A stretch of DNA of 22,682 bases, taken from positions 1 to 22,682 of the forward strand of contig CANFNE010000007.1 of NCBI GenBank assembly GCA_947448105.1, written 5' to 3'. This document shows, piece after piece, positions 1 to 7,595 of this stretch. Origin of the DNA: Burkholderiales bacterium (GTDB lineage: Bacteria; Pseudomonadota; Gammaproteobacteria; Burkholderiales; Burkholderiaceae_C). The position numbers were made by a program, and so were the translations under genes. The notes beneath the pieces are model-generated. The model made no database searches and was not told the origin of the DNA. It was given only the letters and a program-made list of their open reading frames with translations. Positions within the stretch are counted from its first letter, which is position 1, and every line of letters begins with the position of its first letter.

Positions 1-223
1 CCACCGTTTGCCAGGTGATGGGCTCGATGTAGGTGACGTCCGCCGTGTCCGGGTCGGTCATGATGGTCGCAGGGTTGCTGTTGATCAGGATGACCTTGTA
101 GCCCTCTTCGCGCAGCGCCTTGCAGGCCTGCACGCCGGAATAGTCAAACTCACAGGCTTGGCCGATGATGATGGGCCCGGCGCCGATGATCAGAATGCTT
201 TTAATGTCGCTGCGTTTTGGCAT
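1..223 (-). CDS. carB: Carbamoyl-phosphate synthase large subunit, N-terminal part only (cut by window edge)
   Basis: This is the first 74 codons of the large (synthetase) subunit, which makes carbamoyl phosphate from bicarbonate, ATP and the ammonia supplied by CarA, for both arginine and pyrimidine synthesis. The visible N-terminus begins MPKRSDIKSILIIGAGPIII and continues with GQACEFDYSG and SNPATIMTDP, the highly conserved start of the first ATP-grasp/pre-ATP-grasp domain; the full protein is normally about 1070-1080 residues. The ATG at 223-221 is the family start; only a weak purine stretch (GCAGAG) lies in front of it. It follows leuE with an 88-nt gap that holds no gene I can see, and probably belongs to the carA-leuE-carB transcription unit. 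The rest of the gene lies outside the window, so integrity cannot be judged. Confidence 0.96.
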   Translation of the reverse strand, partial: MPKRSDIKSILIIGAGPIIIGQACEFDYSGVQACKALREEGYKVILINSNPATIMTDPDTADVTYIEPITWQTV

Positions 224-311
224 GTTCTCTGCTGCTCTTTACTTTTTGTGTGGCCGCGCACCGGGCGCCGCCGCTGTTACTACTAAAACCGAAGGTGATT
301 GCGCCGGCCGT

Positions 312-968
312 TCAGGCCAGACTGGCATTGGCCAGCTTGACCCCGAACCAGACAAACACCGCGCCCACGGCGCTGGACAAACTGGCCGACAACCTGTGGC
401 GCGAGCGAAAGCCTTGCGCCAGGCGGGCGCCGGCAAAAATCAAAACCGACAAATACAAGGCGCTAAAGCCCATGACGATGGCGCTCAAAATCAAAAAAGG
501 CACGACCGGCGTCTCGTAGGCGGGGTCAATGAACTGCACAAAAAACGAAAGCAAAAACAAAATTGCCTTCGGGTTGAGCAGGCTCACCAAGAGCGCGCGT
601 TTGAAGGGCTGCGCCAGGTGCGCCGGAATCGCGGGCTCGGCGTGTGCGGGCAAATCCGCGCTGCGCCATTTCTTGAGGGCAGCCAGCAGCAATTGAGCGC
701 CGACCCAGCTCAGGTACGCCGCACCCGCGTACTTCACCACCATGAACAGCGCAGGCGTGGTGCGCAGCAAACCCGCCGCGCCCAAGCCCACCAGCGCCAG
801 CAGCACCGTGTCGCCCAGGAACACCCCCAAGGCGCCCTGAAAACCCGGCTTGACGCCGCGCGCTGTCGCGACCGACAAGATGAACAGCGAGTTGGGGCCA
901 GGCAGCAAAATGATGCCAAAGGCGCCAATCACATAGGTCCACAGGTCGGTCACGCCATAAAAGCTCAT
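312..968 (-). CDS. leuE: LeuE-type LysE/RhtB family amino-acid exporter
   Basis: A 218-residue inner-membrane protein of the LysE/RhtB superfamily, whose members export amino acids. It resembles E. coli LeuE along its length: an N-terminal YGVTDLWTYVIGA segment, the family GPN motif (LLPGPNSLF) in the first helix, a GVFLGDTVLL segment, the LLNPKAILF motif and a SFFVQFID stretch at mid-protein. About six hydrophobic segments are visible, as expected for the family. The ATG at 968 overlaps the carA stop codon (ATGA), so translation is probably coupled to carA. Its place between carA and carB is odd for E. coli, but I recall a similar arrangement in Comamonadaceae. The substrate (leucine or another amino acid) is inferred from family resemblance only; generic 'LysE family transporter' is the safe name. 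Confidence 0.9.
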   Translation of the reverse strand: MSFYGVTDLWTYVIGAFGIILLPGPNSLFILSVATARGVKPGFQGALGVFLGDTVLLALVGLGAAGLLRTTPALFMVVKYAGAAYLSWVGAQLLLAALKKWRSADLPAHAEPAIPAHLAQPFKRALLVSLLNPKAILFLLSFFVQFIDPAYETPVVPFLILSAIVMGFSALYLSVLIFAGARLAQGFRSRHRLSASLSSAVGAVFVWFGVKLANASLA

Positions 969-2131
969 GCCCGCGACTCCATCTCCCGGATAAAGCGGTC
1001 AAACAAGTAGCCAATATCGTGCGGGCCGGGCGAGGCTTCCGGGTGGCCCTGGAAGCAAAAGGCCGGTTTGTCCGTGCGCTCAAGGCCCTGCAACGTGCCG
1101 TCGAACAGGCTGATGTGGGTGGCGCGCAAATTGGCGGGCAAGGTCTTTTCGTCCACCGCGAAGCCGTGGTTCTGGCTGGTGATGCTGACGCGCCCAGTTC
1201 CTAAGTCTTTGACCGGATGGTTGGCGCCGTGGTGGCCAAACTTCATCTTGAAGGTCTTGGCGCCAGACGCCAGCGCCATGATCTGGTGGCCAAGGCAAAT
1301 GCCAAACACCGGCACGCCGGATTCGATCAGCACGGCTGCAGCGGCAATCGCGTAGTCGCAAGGCTCGGGGTCGCCGGGGCCGTTGCTCAGAAAAATGCCG
1401 TGGGGCTGGAGCTTTTGCACCTCGGCGGCTGGCGTTTGGGCGGGCACCACGGTTACTTTGCAACCGCGCTCGCTAAGCATGCGCAGAATGTTCTTTTTGA
1501 CGCCAAAGTCGTATGCCACCACATGGAACTTGGGCGCAGTCTGCTGGCCGTAGCCTTGGCCCAGTGTCCATTCGGACTCGGTCCAGGCGTAGCTGCTGTC
1601 GGCGCTGACCACGCGGGCCAGATCCAGGCCGGCCATCGACGGCGCACCCTTGGCCGCAGCCACGGCTTGGGCGATCACCGCATCCGTTACGGTCTCGCCT
1701 GCGCCAAGGGCCCAGATGCAGCCGTTTTGTGCGCCCTGCTCGCGCAGTTGGCGCGTCAGCTGGCGGGTGTCGATGTTGGCAATGGCCACGGTGCCGTGGG
1801 CTTGCAAATAGGCGCTAAGCGTCTGGGTGCTGCGAAAGTTGGACGCTACCAGCGGCAGGTCTTTGATCACCAAACCGGCGGCGTGCACCGCGTTCGACTC
1901 GACGTCTTCCGGGTTGGTGCCGTAGTTGCCGATATGGGGATAGGTCAGCGTAACGATCTGCTGGCAATAGCTGGGGTCGGTCAGGATTTCCTGGTAGCCG
2001 GTCATGGAGGTGTTAAACACCACTTCACCGACGGTGGAACCTGCCGCCCCGATGGAATTGCCGAGATAGACCGTGCCGTCTGCGAGCGCCAAAATGGCGG
2101 GGGGGGTATTACCCTGAAGAGACAAAAGCAC
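965..2131 (-). CDS. carA: Carbamoyl-phosphate synthase small (glutamine amidotransferase) subunit
   Basis: CarA hydrolyses glutamine and channels ammonia to CarB. From the chosen start the protein has 388 residues (E. coli CarA 382). The N-terminal small-subunit domain includes GEVVFNTSMTGYQEILTDPS at about 36-54. The C-terminal class-I glutamine amidotransferase domain holds the nucleophile Cys279 (FGICLGHQ) and the His363/Glu365 pair (QGHPEASPG). I choose the GTG at 2131 because GGAG stands 7 nt upstream and the protein then begins MLLSLQGNTPPAILALADG, as the family does. The frame stays open to a TTG at 2164, which would add 11 unlikely residues. The stop overlaps the leuE start. Upstream lies a roughly 150-nt spacer with a possible promoter, so carA may be transcribed separately from the lpx cluster. 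Confidence 0.97.
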   Translation of the reverse strand: MLLSLQGNTPPAILALADGTVYLGNSIGAAGSTVGEVVFNTSMTGYQEILTDPSYCQQIVTLTYPHIGNYGTNPEDVESNAVHAAGLVIKDLPLVASNFRSTQTLSAYLQAHGTVAIANIDTRQLTRQLREQGAQNGCIWALGAGETVTDAVIAQAVAAAKGAPSMAGLDLARVVSADSSYAWTESEWTLGQGYGQQTAPKFHVVAYDFGVKKNILRMLSERGCKVTVVPAQTPAAEVQKLQPHGIFLSNGPGDPEPCDYAIAAAAVLIESGVPVFGICLGHQIMALASGAKTFKMKFGHHGANHPVKDLGTGRVSITSQNHGFAVDEKTLPANLRATHISLFDGTLQGLERTDKPAFCFQGHPEASPGPHDIGYLFDRFIREMESRA

Positions 2132-2254
2132 TGGGTTCTCCGAATGGGTTACGGGTACGCCCAAGCGCGCTCAAGAGTCCATCTTGGCTGCTGTTTTTCG
2201 AAGGGGATTGGGCTTTTCGAGCGCTTGGGCGGGCTGGTTTATGGAAAGCCTACC

Positions 2255-2260
2255 ATTGTA
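2255..2260 (-). promoter_or_regulatory. Possible -10 element (TACAAT) of a carA promoter
   Basis: On the minus strand TACAAT (5/6 to TATAAT) lies in the 149-nt spacer between the methyltransferase stop (2281) and the carA GTG (2131). A transcript would start near 2248 and carry a leader of about 115 nt. No good -35 hexamer sits 16-18 nt upstream, so the call rests on one hexamer and the position at a functional boundary between unrelated genes. I see no terminator in this spacer, so read-through from upstream is also possible. Confidence 0.3.
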
Positions 2261-2280
2261 ACCCAGCGACTTTTGGGCCC

Positions 2281-3051
2281 TTAGCGCGCGCCAATGCTGC
2301 TGGCGTGCAGACAAATGGCGGCAGCGGCAGCCACGTTGAGCGACTCCTCGCCCCCGGGCTGGCCGATGCGAACATGGACCTGGGCGCGCTCCAGCAGGCT
2401 CGGGCGCACGCCCTGCCCTTCATGGCCCAACACCCACGCGCAGGGAAAAGGCAGGCGCAACTCTTGGATCAAACTGCCCTGGTGGGAGCTGGTGACCACC
2501 AGCGGCACGAGCAATGCATCCAAATCCGCCTCCGGTACGCCTTCATGCAACACCAAGCCAAAGTGCGCACCCATGCCCGCGCGCAGCACTTTGGGAGACC
2601 ACAGGGCCGCGGTTTCCTGCAGCGCAATCACCTGCTTAAAGCCAAAAGCTGCCGCGCTGCGCAAAATCGAGCCCACATTGCCCGCGTCTTGCACGCGGTC
2701 CAGGACGACCGTGGGCGCTTGCGGGTCGATGGCGGCGCCGGACGGCAAATCCAATACAAACCCCAGCTTGGCGGGCGACTCCAGGCCGCTGATCTCAGAA
2801 AACAGCGCGTCGGGCACCACCACGTTTTTGGGTGCTGCGCTGCCAAACTGCGCGGAAACCTGCGTCCAGCAAGACTGGGCAAACACCGCGATCGTGGGAC
2901 GCAAGCCGCGCAACAGCGCGGCGCTGCACAAATGGTCGCCCTCCACCCAATAACGCCCGGTCTTGCGGTAGGCGGTGTTGCCCTGGGCCAGTTTGCGCAG
3001 TTCTTTGAGCAGCGGGTTGTCGCGCGAGGCGATCGTGTGCGGGTCCGTCAT
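2281..3051 (-). CDS. SpoU/TrmH-family RNA 2'-O-methyltransferase
   Basis: A 256-residue SPOUT-class methyltransferase that would transfer methyl from S-adenosylmethionine to a ribose 2'-OH of rRNA or tRNA. All three SpoU motifs are visible: motif 1 VLDRVQDAGNVGSILRSAAA, motif 2 WVLGHEGQGV, and motif 3 GGEESLNVAAAAAICLH near the C-terminus. The N-terminal part (SRDNPLLKELRKLA, then RYWVEGDHL) matches the substrate-binding SpoU_sub_bind domain found in TrmH/RlmB-like proteins. The ATG at 3051 overlaps the rnhB stop (ATGA). Longer upstream starts in frame exist but would run into rnhB. This gene commonly follows rnhB in the lpx cluster of Burkholderiales. The exact RNA target cannot be read from the sequence, so no symbol is given. 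Confidence 0.92.
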   Translation of the reverse strand: MTDPHTIASRDNPLLKELRKLAQGNTAYRKTGRYWVEGDHLCSAALLRGLRPTIAVFAQSCWTQVSAQFGSAAPKNVVVPDALFSEISGLESPAKLGFVLDLPSGAAIDPQAPTVVLDRVQDAGNVGSILRSAAAFGFKQVIALQETAALWSPKVLRAGMGAHFGLVLHEGVPEADLDALLVPLVVTSSHQGSLIQELRLPFPCAWVLGHEGQGVRPSLLERAQVHVRIGQPGGEESLNVAAAAAICLHASSIGAR

Positions 3052-3659
3052 CGCAATATGTCCGTGACCGGCCTGAAGGTCCGGCGGTGTTGGGGGCAAG
3101 GCCCGTGCAGGCGCAGCGCGGCCAAATGGTCGGCGGTGCCGTAGCCTTTGTGCTGGTCAAAGCCGTACTGGGGGAATTGCTGGTGGTATTCCAGGCACCA
3201 GCGGTCGCGGCTCACCTTGGCCAGAATGGACGCAGCCGAGATGGCAGGCACCTTGTCGTCGCCTTTGACAATGGCCTCAGCGCGAATATCGAGCACCGGC
3301 AGGCGGTTGCCGTCCACCAGCACCAGCTTGGGCGGCAGGCGCAAGCCCATCACCGCGCGGCGCATGGCCAAGAGTGTGGCTTGCAGAATATTGAGCGTGT
3401 CAATCTCTTCGACACTGGCCTGGGCAATCGAACAGCACAGTGCCTTGGCGCGGATCTCGTCAAACAAGGCCTCACGCCGTCGGGCGCTGAGTTTTTTGGA
3501 ATCCGCCAGGCCTTGGATGGCATGGCGGTCGTCCAGGATGACGGCTGCGGCTACGACGGGCCCGGCCAGGGGCCCACGTCCTGCCTCGTCTACCCCGGCG
3601 ACCAAGCCGCCGGCGTCCCAGACCAGACTCGCCTGCAAGGGTGTTGCCGCCTTAGGCAT
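3048..3659 (-). CDS. rnhB: Ribonuclease HII
   Basis: RNase HII cleaves the RNA strand of RNA-DNA hybrids and starts removal of single ribonucleotides from DNA. The 203-residue protein carries the acidic metal-binding residues: Asp24 and Glu25 in GVDEAGRGPLAGPV, Asp116 in LVLVDGN and Asp134 in VKGDDKVPAISAASILAKVSR. The ADSKKLS motif at about 52-58 and the GYGT motif (HKGYGTADH) near the C-terminus, which contacts the ribonucleotide-DNA junction in this family, are also present. The ATG at 3659 overlaps the last 8 nt of lpxB, and its stop overlaps the start of the following methyltransferase, so it is embedded in the lpx operon. Length and motifs are normal. Confidence 0.97.
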   Translation of the reverse strand: MPKAATPLQASLVWDAGGLVAGVDEAGRGPLAGPVVAAAVILDDRHAIQGLADSKKLSARRREALFDEIRAKALCCSIAQASVEEIDTLNILQATLLAMRRAVMGLRLPPKLVLVDGNRLPVLDIRAEAIVKGDDKVPAISAASILAKVSRDRWCLEYHQQFPQYGFDQHKGYGTADHLAALRLHGPCPQHRRTFRPVTDILR

Positions 3660-4833
3660 TCAATACATCCTCAATCGCCTGCGTGGCCAACACGGCGGTG
3701 TCGCGCCGCAGCAACGCGTGCAACCCAACGAAGCGCGCCTCCAGCGCCTGCATCTTTTCAGGCTGCTGGTGTTTGGCGTCCAGCCAGTCCAGCACCGCTG
3801 CGGCCAGCGCATGGGCTGTCGCGGCGTCTTGCAGGAGCTCGGGCACCACAAATTCCTGGCACAGGATATTGGGCAAACCCACCCAGGGCTGCAGTTTTTT
3901 GCGCCGCATGATGCGCCACGACCAAGCGCCCATGCGGTAGGCGATCACCATCGGGCGTTTGAACAAGGCGGCCTCTAGGGTGGCAGTGCCGCTGGCAATC
4001 AGCGTCACGTCACAGGCTGCCAGCACCGTGTGCGACTGTCCGGCCACGATCTGGATCTGCGGGCCCATGTCGCTTTGGCGGGCGGCCGCTTCGATCTGCG
4101 CCTGCAAACCCGGCACGGCCGGCACCACACATTTGACGCCGGGGCGCAGCGCTTGAATGCGCGCTGCCGCCTCAAAAAAACGCTTGGCCAAATGCCGCAC
4201 TTCAGACTTGCGGCTGCCCGGAAGGATGGCCACTACGTCGTCGTCTGGCGCCAAACCCAGGGCCTGGCGCGCCGCCGCCCGGTCTGGCACTACCGGAATA
4301 ACTTGCGCCAGGGGATGGCCGACATAGGTGGCCGCGATACCGTGCTGGGCCAGCAGCGCAGGCTCAAACGGAAAAATACACAGCACGTGGTCGACGCTGC
4401 GGCGAATAACCTCCAAGCGCTCCGGGCGCCACGCCCACACCGAGGGGCAGACAAAATGCACCGTCTTGACGCCTTGGCGGCGCAGGTTTTCTTCGAGCTG
4501 CAAATTAAAGTCTGGCGCGTCCACACCAATGAACAAGCGTGGCTTTTCATTGGTCAAGCGCTTGAGGAGCTGCTTGCGGATGCCGACAATTTCGCGGTAG
4601 CGCAGCAGCAGGTCCCAGCCGAACCCGTGCACGGATAACTTATGGTGCGGCCACCAGGCCTGAAATCCCTGCGCTTCCATGCGCGGCCCGCCAATGCCTG
4701 AAGCCACCATTGCAGGCCAGCGCGCGCGCAAGGCCTGCAGCAGCAAGCCAGCCAGCAAATCACCCGAGGCCTCACCGGCCACCATGGCCAATGGCCATGG
4801 CGTCTGGGCATCAATCGCAGGCGCTGGTGTCAA
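3652..4833 (-). CDS. lpxB: Lipid-A-disaccharide synthase
   Basis: LpxB is a peripheral inner-membrane glycosyltransferase (GT19) that joins UDP-2,3-diacylglucosamine and lipid X to form the lipid A disaccharide. The 393-residue protein shows the family signatures: AMVAGEASGDLLAGLL near residue 16, SGIGGPRM, FIGVDAPDFNL, VHFVCPSVWAWRPER, CIFPFEPALL, YVGHPLAQ, LPGSRKSEV and SGTATLEAALFKRPMVIAYR. The best start is the TTG at 4833, which overlaps the lpxA stop TGA (TTGA). The next in-frame ATG would begin at MVAGEASG and remove the normal short N-terminal extension. No clear ribosome binding site precedes the TTG, so coupling to lpxA is likely. The stop overlaps the rnhB start by 8 nt. Confidence 0.96.
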   Translation of the reverse strand: MTPAPAIDAQTPWPLAMVAGEASGDLLAGLLLQALRARWPAMVASGIGGPRMEAQGFQAWWPHHKLSVHGFGWDLLLRYREIVGIRKQLLKRLTNEKPRLFIGVDAPDFNLQLEENLRRQGVKTVHFVCPSVWAWRPERLEVIRRSVDHVLCIFPFEPALLAQHGIAATYVGHPLAQVIPVVPDRAAARQALGLAPDDDVVAILPGSRKSEVRHLAKRFFEAAARIQALRPGVKCVVPAVPGLQAQIEAAARQSDMGPQIQIVAGQSHTVLAACDVTLIASGTATLEAALFKRPMVIAYRMGAWSWRIMRRKKLQPWVGLPNILCQEFVVPELLQDAATAHALAAAVLDWLDAKHQQPEKMQALEARFVGLHALLRRDTAVLATQAIEDVLNA

Positions 4834-5624
4834 CGCACAATGCCGCGCTGGGGCGAGGCGTGGCGCAAAAACTCCACCATCATTTCCACGTCAGGCGCAG
4901 TCTCAGGGCGGGCGTCGGCCAGCGCGGCGATTTGCGCCTGCGCCCGCTCCAGGGTCAGGTCTTCGCGGTACAGGGCTTTGTGCATGGCTTTGACACCGGC
5001 AATGCGCTCGGGCGAAAAACCGCGCCGGCGCAAACCTTCAAAATTCATGGACCGTGCGGCCGCCGGCTGGCCCTGGCACATGACAAACGGGGGCAAATCG
5101 GCAAACAAGAGCGAGCACATCGCCGTCATGCTGTGCGCGCCCAGGCGCACAAACTGGTGCACCACGGTAAAGCCGCCCAAAATCACCCAGTCGCCCACCA
5201 CCACGTGGCCAGCGAGCTGCGCGTTGTTGGCAAAAATCGTGTGGTTGCCCACCTGGCAGTCGTGCGCCAAGTGCACATAGGCCATGATCCAGTTGTCGTT
5301 GCCCACGCGGGTCACGCCCAGATCGCCGGGTGAGCCGATGTTGAAGGTGCAAAACTCGCGGATGGTGTTGCGCTCGCCAATGATGAGCTCGCAGGGCTCG
5401 CCCGCATATTTTTTGTCCTGCGGAATCGCGCCCAGCGAGTTGAACTGAAAGATGCGGTTGTCCGCGCCAATCGTGGTGTGGCCTTCGATGACGCAATGCG
5501 CACCGATGGTGGTGCCCGCGCCCACTTTCACGTGCGGGCCAATCACCGTGTAGGGGCCCACGGTGACCGACGGATGCAGTTGGGCACCCGGCTCAACGAT
5601 GGCGGTGGGGTGAATCGCGGACAT
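4830..5624 (-). CDS. lpxA: Acyl-ACP--UDP-N-acetylglucosamine O-acyltransferase
   Basis: LpxA puts a 3-hydroxyacyl chain on the 3-OH of UDP-GlcNAc, the first step of lipid A synthesis. The 264-residue protein has the left-handed beta-helix hexapeptide repeats, the NIGSPGD segment and the catalytic His121 in HLAHDCQVGN (His125 of E. coli). The C-terminal helical part contains EGLRRRGFSPE. At the acyl-chain ruler position, aligned through HQFVRLGAHSM to Gly173 of E. coli LpxA, this protein has Met169. Methionine there is the Pseudomonas aeruginosa state, which selects 10-carbon chains, so a 3-hydroxydecanoyl donor is inferred. The ATG at 5624 begins the normal MSAIHPTAIV; it lies 2 nt after the fabZ stop. 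The stop overlaps the lpxB TTG start. Confidence 0.98.
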   Translation of the reverse strand: MSAIHPTAIVEPGAQLHPSVTVGPYTVIGPHVKVGAGTTIGAHCVIEGHTTIGADNRIFQFNSLGAIPQDKKYAGEPCELIIGERNTIREFCTFNIGSPGDLGVTRVGNDNWIMAYVHLAHDCQVGNHTIFANNAQLAGHVVVGDWVILGGFTVVHQFVRLGAHSMTAMCSLLFADLPPFVMCQGQPAAARSMNFEGLRRRGFSPERIAGVKAMHKALYREDLTLERAQAQIAALADARPETAPDVEMMVEFLRHASPQRGIVR

Positions 5625-5626
5625 GC

Positions 5627-6076
5627 TCAGGCCTTGGGGTCAATCGCGCGCATAGCGCAAGTCAGTTCGGCCTCGACGGCAGTTTCTCCGGCCACGCTAG
5701 CGCGGGCCTTGAACTTGAAGATGCCAGCCTTCATGCGCAGCAACTCCACTTCCAAAATCAGCTGGTCGCCGGGCTCCACCGGACGCTTAAAACGGGCGCC
5801 ATCGATACCGGCAAAGTAGTACACCGTCTCGTCATTGGGCGAGGTGCCCAGCGCATCAAACGCCAGCAAAGCAGCGGCTTGGGCCAGGGCCTCCAACATC
5901 AGCACGCCGGGCATGACCGGGCGGTGCGGGAAATGGCCTTCAAAAAAAGGCTCGTTCATGGTGACGTTTTTCAGCGCACGGATGGTCTTGCCCTTGTCGA
6001 GCTCCAGTACCCGGTCCACCAGCAAAAACGGGTAGCGGTGCGGCAGCTGTTTGAGAATTTGGTGGATGTTCATCAT
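5627..6076 (-). CDS. fabZ: 3-hydroxyacyl-[acyl-carrier-protein] dehydratase
   Basis: FabZ removes water from 3-hydroxyacyl-ACP in fatty acid elongation. It competes for the same pool that LpxA and LpxD draw on, which explains its constant place among the lpx genes. The 149-residue hotdog-fold protein has the signature LPHRYPFLLVDRV at 11-23, the active-site His48 in FEGHFPHRPVMPGV and Glu62 in LMLEALAQ. Two adjacent ATGs (6076 and 6073) precede NIHQILKQ; the first overlaps the lpxD stop in the arrangement ATGATGA and either could be used. The stop is 2 nt before lpxA. Length is normal. Confidence 0.97.
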   Translation of the reverse strand: MMNIHQILKQLPHRYPFLLVDRVLELDKGKTIRALKNVTMNEPFFEGHFPHRPVMPGVLMLEALAQAAALLAFDALGTSPNDETVYYFAGIDGARFKRPVEPGDQLILEVELLRMKAGIFKFKARASVAGETAVEAELTCAMRAIDPKA

Positions 6077-7062
6077 GGTTGGGATTCGCTTTCTAGTTTT
6101 TTGATGCGTTCACGCAGGCTGTGCAACTGCTTGACGGTGGCGGCATTGCGCTCCCACGCGGCGTTGTCGTCCAGCGGAAAAAAGCCAGTGTACTGGCCCG
6201 GTTTTTTGATCGACTTGCTCACCACGGTGGCCGCCGAGATATGCACATGGTCGGCAATCTGCAGGTGGCCCAGCACCACCGCGCCGCCGCCAATCGTGCA
6301 CTGCGCGCCTATGGTGGCACTGCCCGCAATACCGGCGCAACCGGCAACAGCCGTGTTGCGACCAATGCGCACGTTGTGCCCGACCTGTACCAGGTTGTCG
6401 AGCTTGACACCGTCTTCGATCACCGTGTCTTGCAAGGCGCCGCGGTCGATGCAGGTATTGGCGCCAATTTCCACATCGTCGCCGATGCGCACGGCGCCGA
6501 GCTGCTCGATTTTTTCCCAGCGCTCGCCGTCCGGCGCAAAGCCAAAACCGTCTGCACCAATGACTGCGCCGCTGTGCACAAGGCAACGCGCGCCCACCAC
6601 GCAGTCTTCGCCCACAGTGACGCGCGCGCGCAGCTCGGTGCCCGCGCCAATCTGGGCGCCACGCTCGATGACGCACAGGGCGCCGATGCGGGCGCTTGGA
6701 TGAACGCTTGCCTGCGGGTCGACCACTGCGGACGGGTGGATTGCGAGCGCGCTTGGTTGAGGGCGTTCTGCCCGCAAAGTGGCACGCCAAAGCTGGGTCA
6801 GCCGGGCAAAGTACAAATAGGGTTGGTCGGTGACGATGCAATCTCCCCTGCGCAAGGCCGCGTCTTGCAGCGCAGGTCCGACGATGACGCAGGCCGCCTG
6901 GGAGCTGAAAAGTTGTTGCTGGTAGCGGGGATTGCTCACGAAACTGATCTGGCTGGGGCTGGCAGACTCCAAGGGCGCCAGCCCTGAAATAAGCTGCTCG
7001 CCGTCCCCATGCAGTTCGCCGCCCAGCGCGGCGACGATGGCGGCAAGCCTTAGTTCAGACAC
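6073..7062 (-). CDS. lpxD: UDP-3-O-acylglucosamine N-acyltransferase
   Basis: LpxD adds the N-linked 3-hydroxyacyl chain to UDP-3-O-acyl-glucosamine in the third step of lipid A synthesis. The 329-residue protein has the N-terminal uridine-binding domain (through about residue 100, including ISFVSNPRY), a long run of left-handed beta-helix hexapeptide repeats from about 107 to 280, and a C-terminal helix (LHSLRERIKKLES). The catalytic base is His229 in LDNLVQVGHNVRIG (His239 of E. coli). GADGFGFAP at about 169-177 is also a family signature. The start is a GTG at 7062 (MSELRLAAIV), with only a weak G-rich stretch upstream. It lies 20 nt behind skp and overlaps fabZ. Confidence 0.97.
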   Translation of the reverse strand: MSELRLAAIVAALGGELHGDGEQLISGLAPLESASPSQISFVSNPRYQQQLFSSQAACVIVGPALQDAALRRGDCIVTDQPYLYFARLTQLWRATLRAERPQPSALAIHPSAVVDPQASVHPSARIGALCVIERGAQIGAGTELRARVTVGEDCVVGARCLVHSGAVIGADGFGFAPDGERWEKIEQLGAVRIGDDVEIGANTCIDRGALQDTVIEDGVKLDNLVQVGHNVRIGRNTAVAGCAGIAGSATIGAQCTIGGGAVVLGHLQIADHVHISAATVVSKSIKKPGQYTGFFPLDDNAAWERNAATVKQLHSLRERIKKLESESQP

Positions 7063-7082
7063 GCCAGCGCCACCGTAGCGGC

Positions 7083-7595
7083 CTACTTGGCAGCGGCAGC
7101 ATTAAGGATTTTGAGTACTTTTTCGGTGATGTCGTGCTTGGCACTGCTGTACACCACCTCCTGGATGACCAGGTCGTACTTCTCGTCTTCTGCGACTTTT
7201 TTAACGGCTTTGTTGGCTTTGTCTAACACTTGCTGCAACTCTTCGTTGCGCCGACCGTTCAGGTCTTCCTGGTATTCACGTTGCTTGCGTTGGAAGTCGC
7301 GGTTGAGCTCGGCGCCTTCTTTTTGGCGGCTGGCACGCTGGGACTCCGTCATCGTGGGGGCGTCACGCTCGAATTTTTCGCTGAAGGTCTTCAGTGCCGT
7401 CTGCAAATCGGCGAGCTCTTTGCCGCGCTTGGAGAACTCTTGTTCGAGCTTGGCCTGCGCCGACTTGGCAATGACCGACTCGGTGGTAATGCGCTGGGTG
7501 TTGATATAGCCAATTTTGGAGTCTTGGGCCATCACGCTGGCACTCAGGGAGGCCAGCAACACGGCGACAGACGCCAGCTTGTATGTGAGTTTCAT
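7083..7595 (-). CDS. skp: Periplasmic chaperone Skp (OmpH family)
   Basis: Skp holds unfolded outer-membrane proteins in the periplasm on the way to the BAM complex. The 170-residue precursor has a typical Sec signal peptide (MKLTYKLASVAVLLASLSAS, cleavage after VMA near residue 23), followed by the DSKIGYINTQRI beta strand. A long charged heptad-like coiled coil follows (about 45-135, with RKQREYQEDLNGRRNEELQQ), and then the closing VVYSSAKHDITEKVLKILN segment. It begins 1 nt before the end of bamA (TAATG overlap), so the two are translationally coupled and make a functional pair. Charge pattern and length fit the family. Confidence 0.94.
   Translation of the reverse strand: MKLTYKLASVAVLLASLSASVMAQDSKIGYINTQRITTESVIAKSAQAKLEQEFSKRGKELADLQTALKTFSEKFERDAPTMTESQRASRQKEGAELNRDFQRKQREYQEDLNGRRNEELQQVLDKANKAVKKVAEDEKYDLVIQEVVYSSAKHDITEKVLKILNAAAAK

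Noticed and set aside
1217..2284. Long plus-strand open frame opposite carA
   Set aside because: It runs antisense to a well-supported carA and its composition is that expected from the complement of GC-rich codons; no domain is visible.
3087..3978. Two overlapping plus-strand open frames opposite rnhB and lpxB
   Set aside because: Both are shadows of conserved genes in GC-rich DNA and share no family features.
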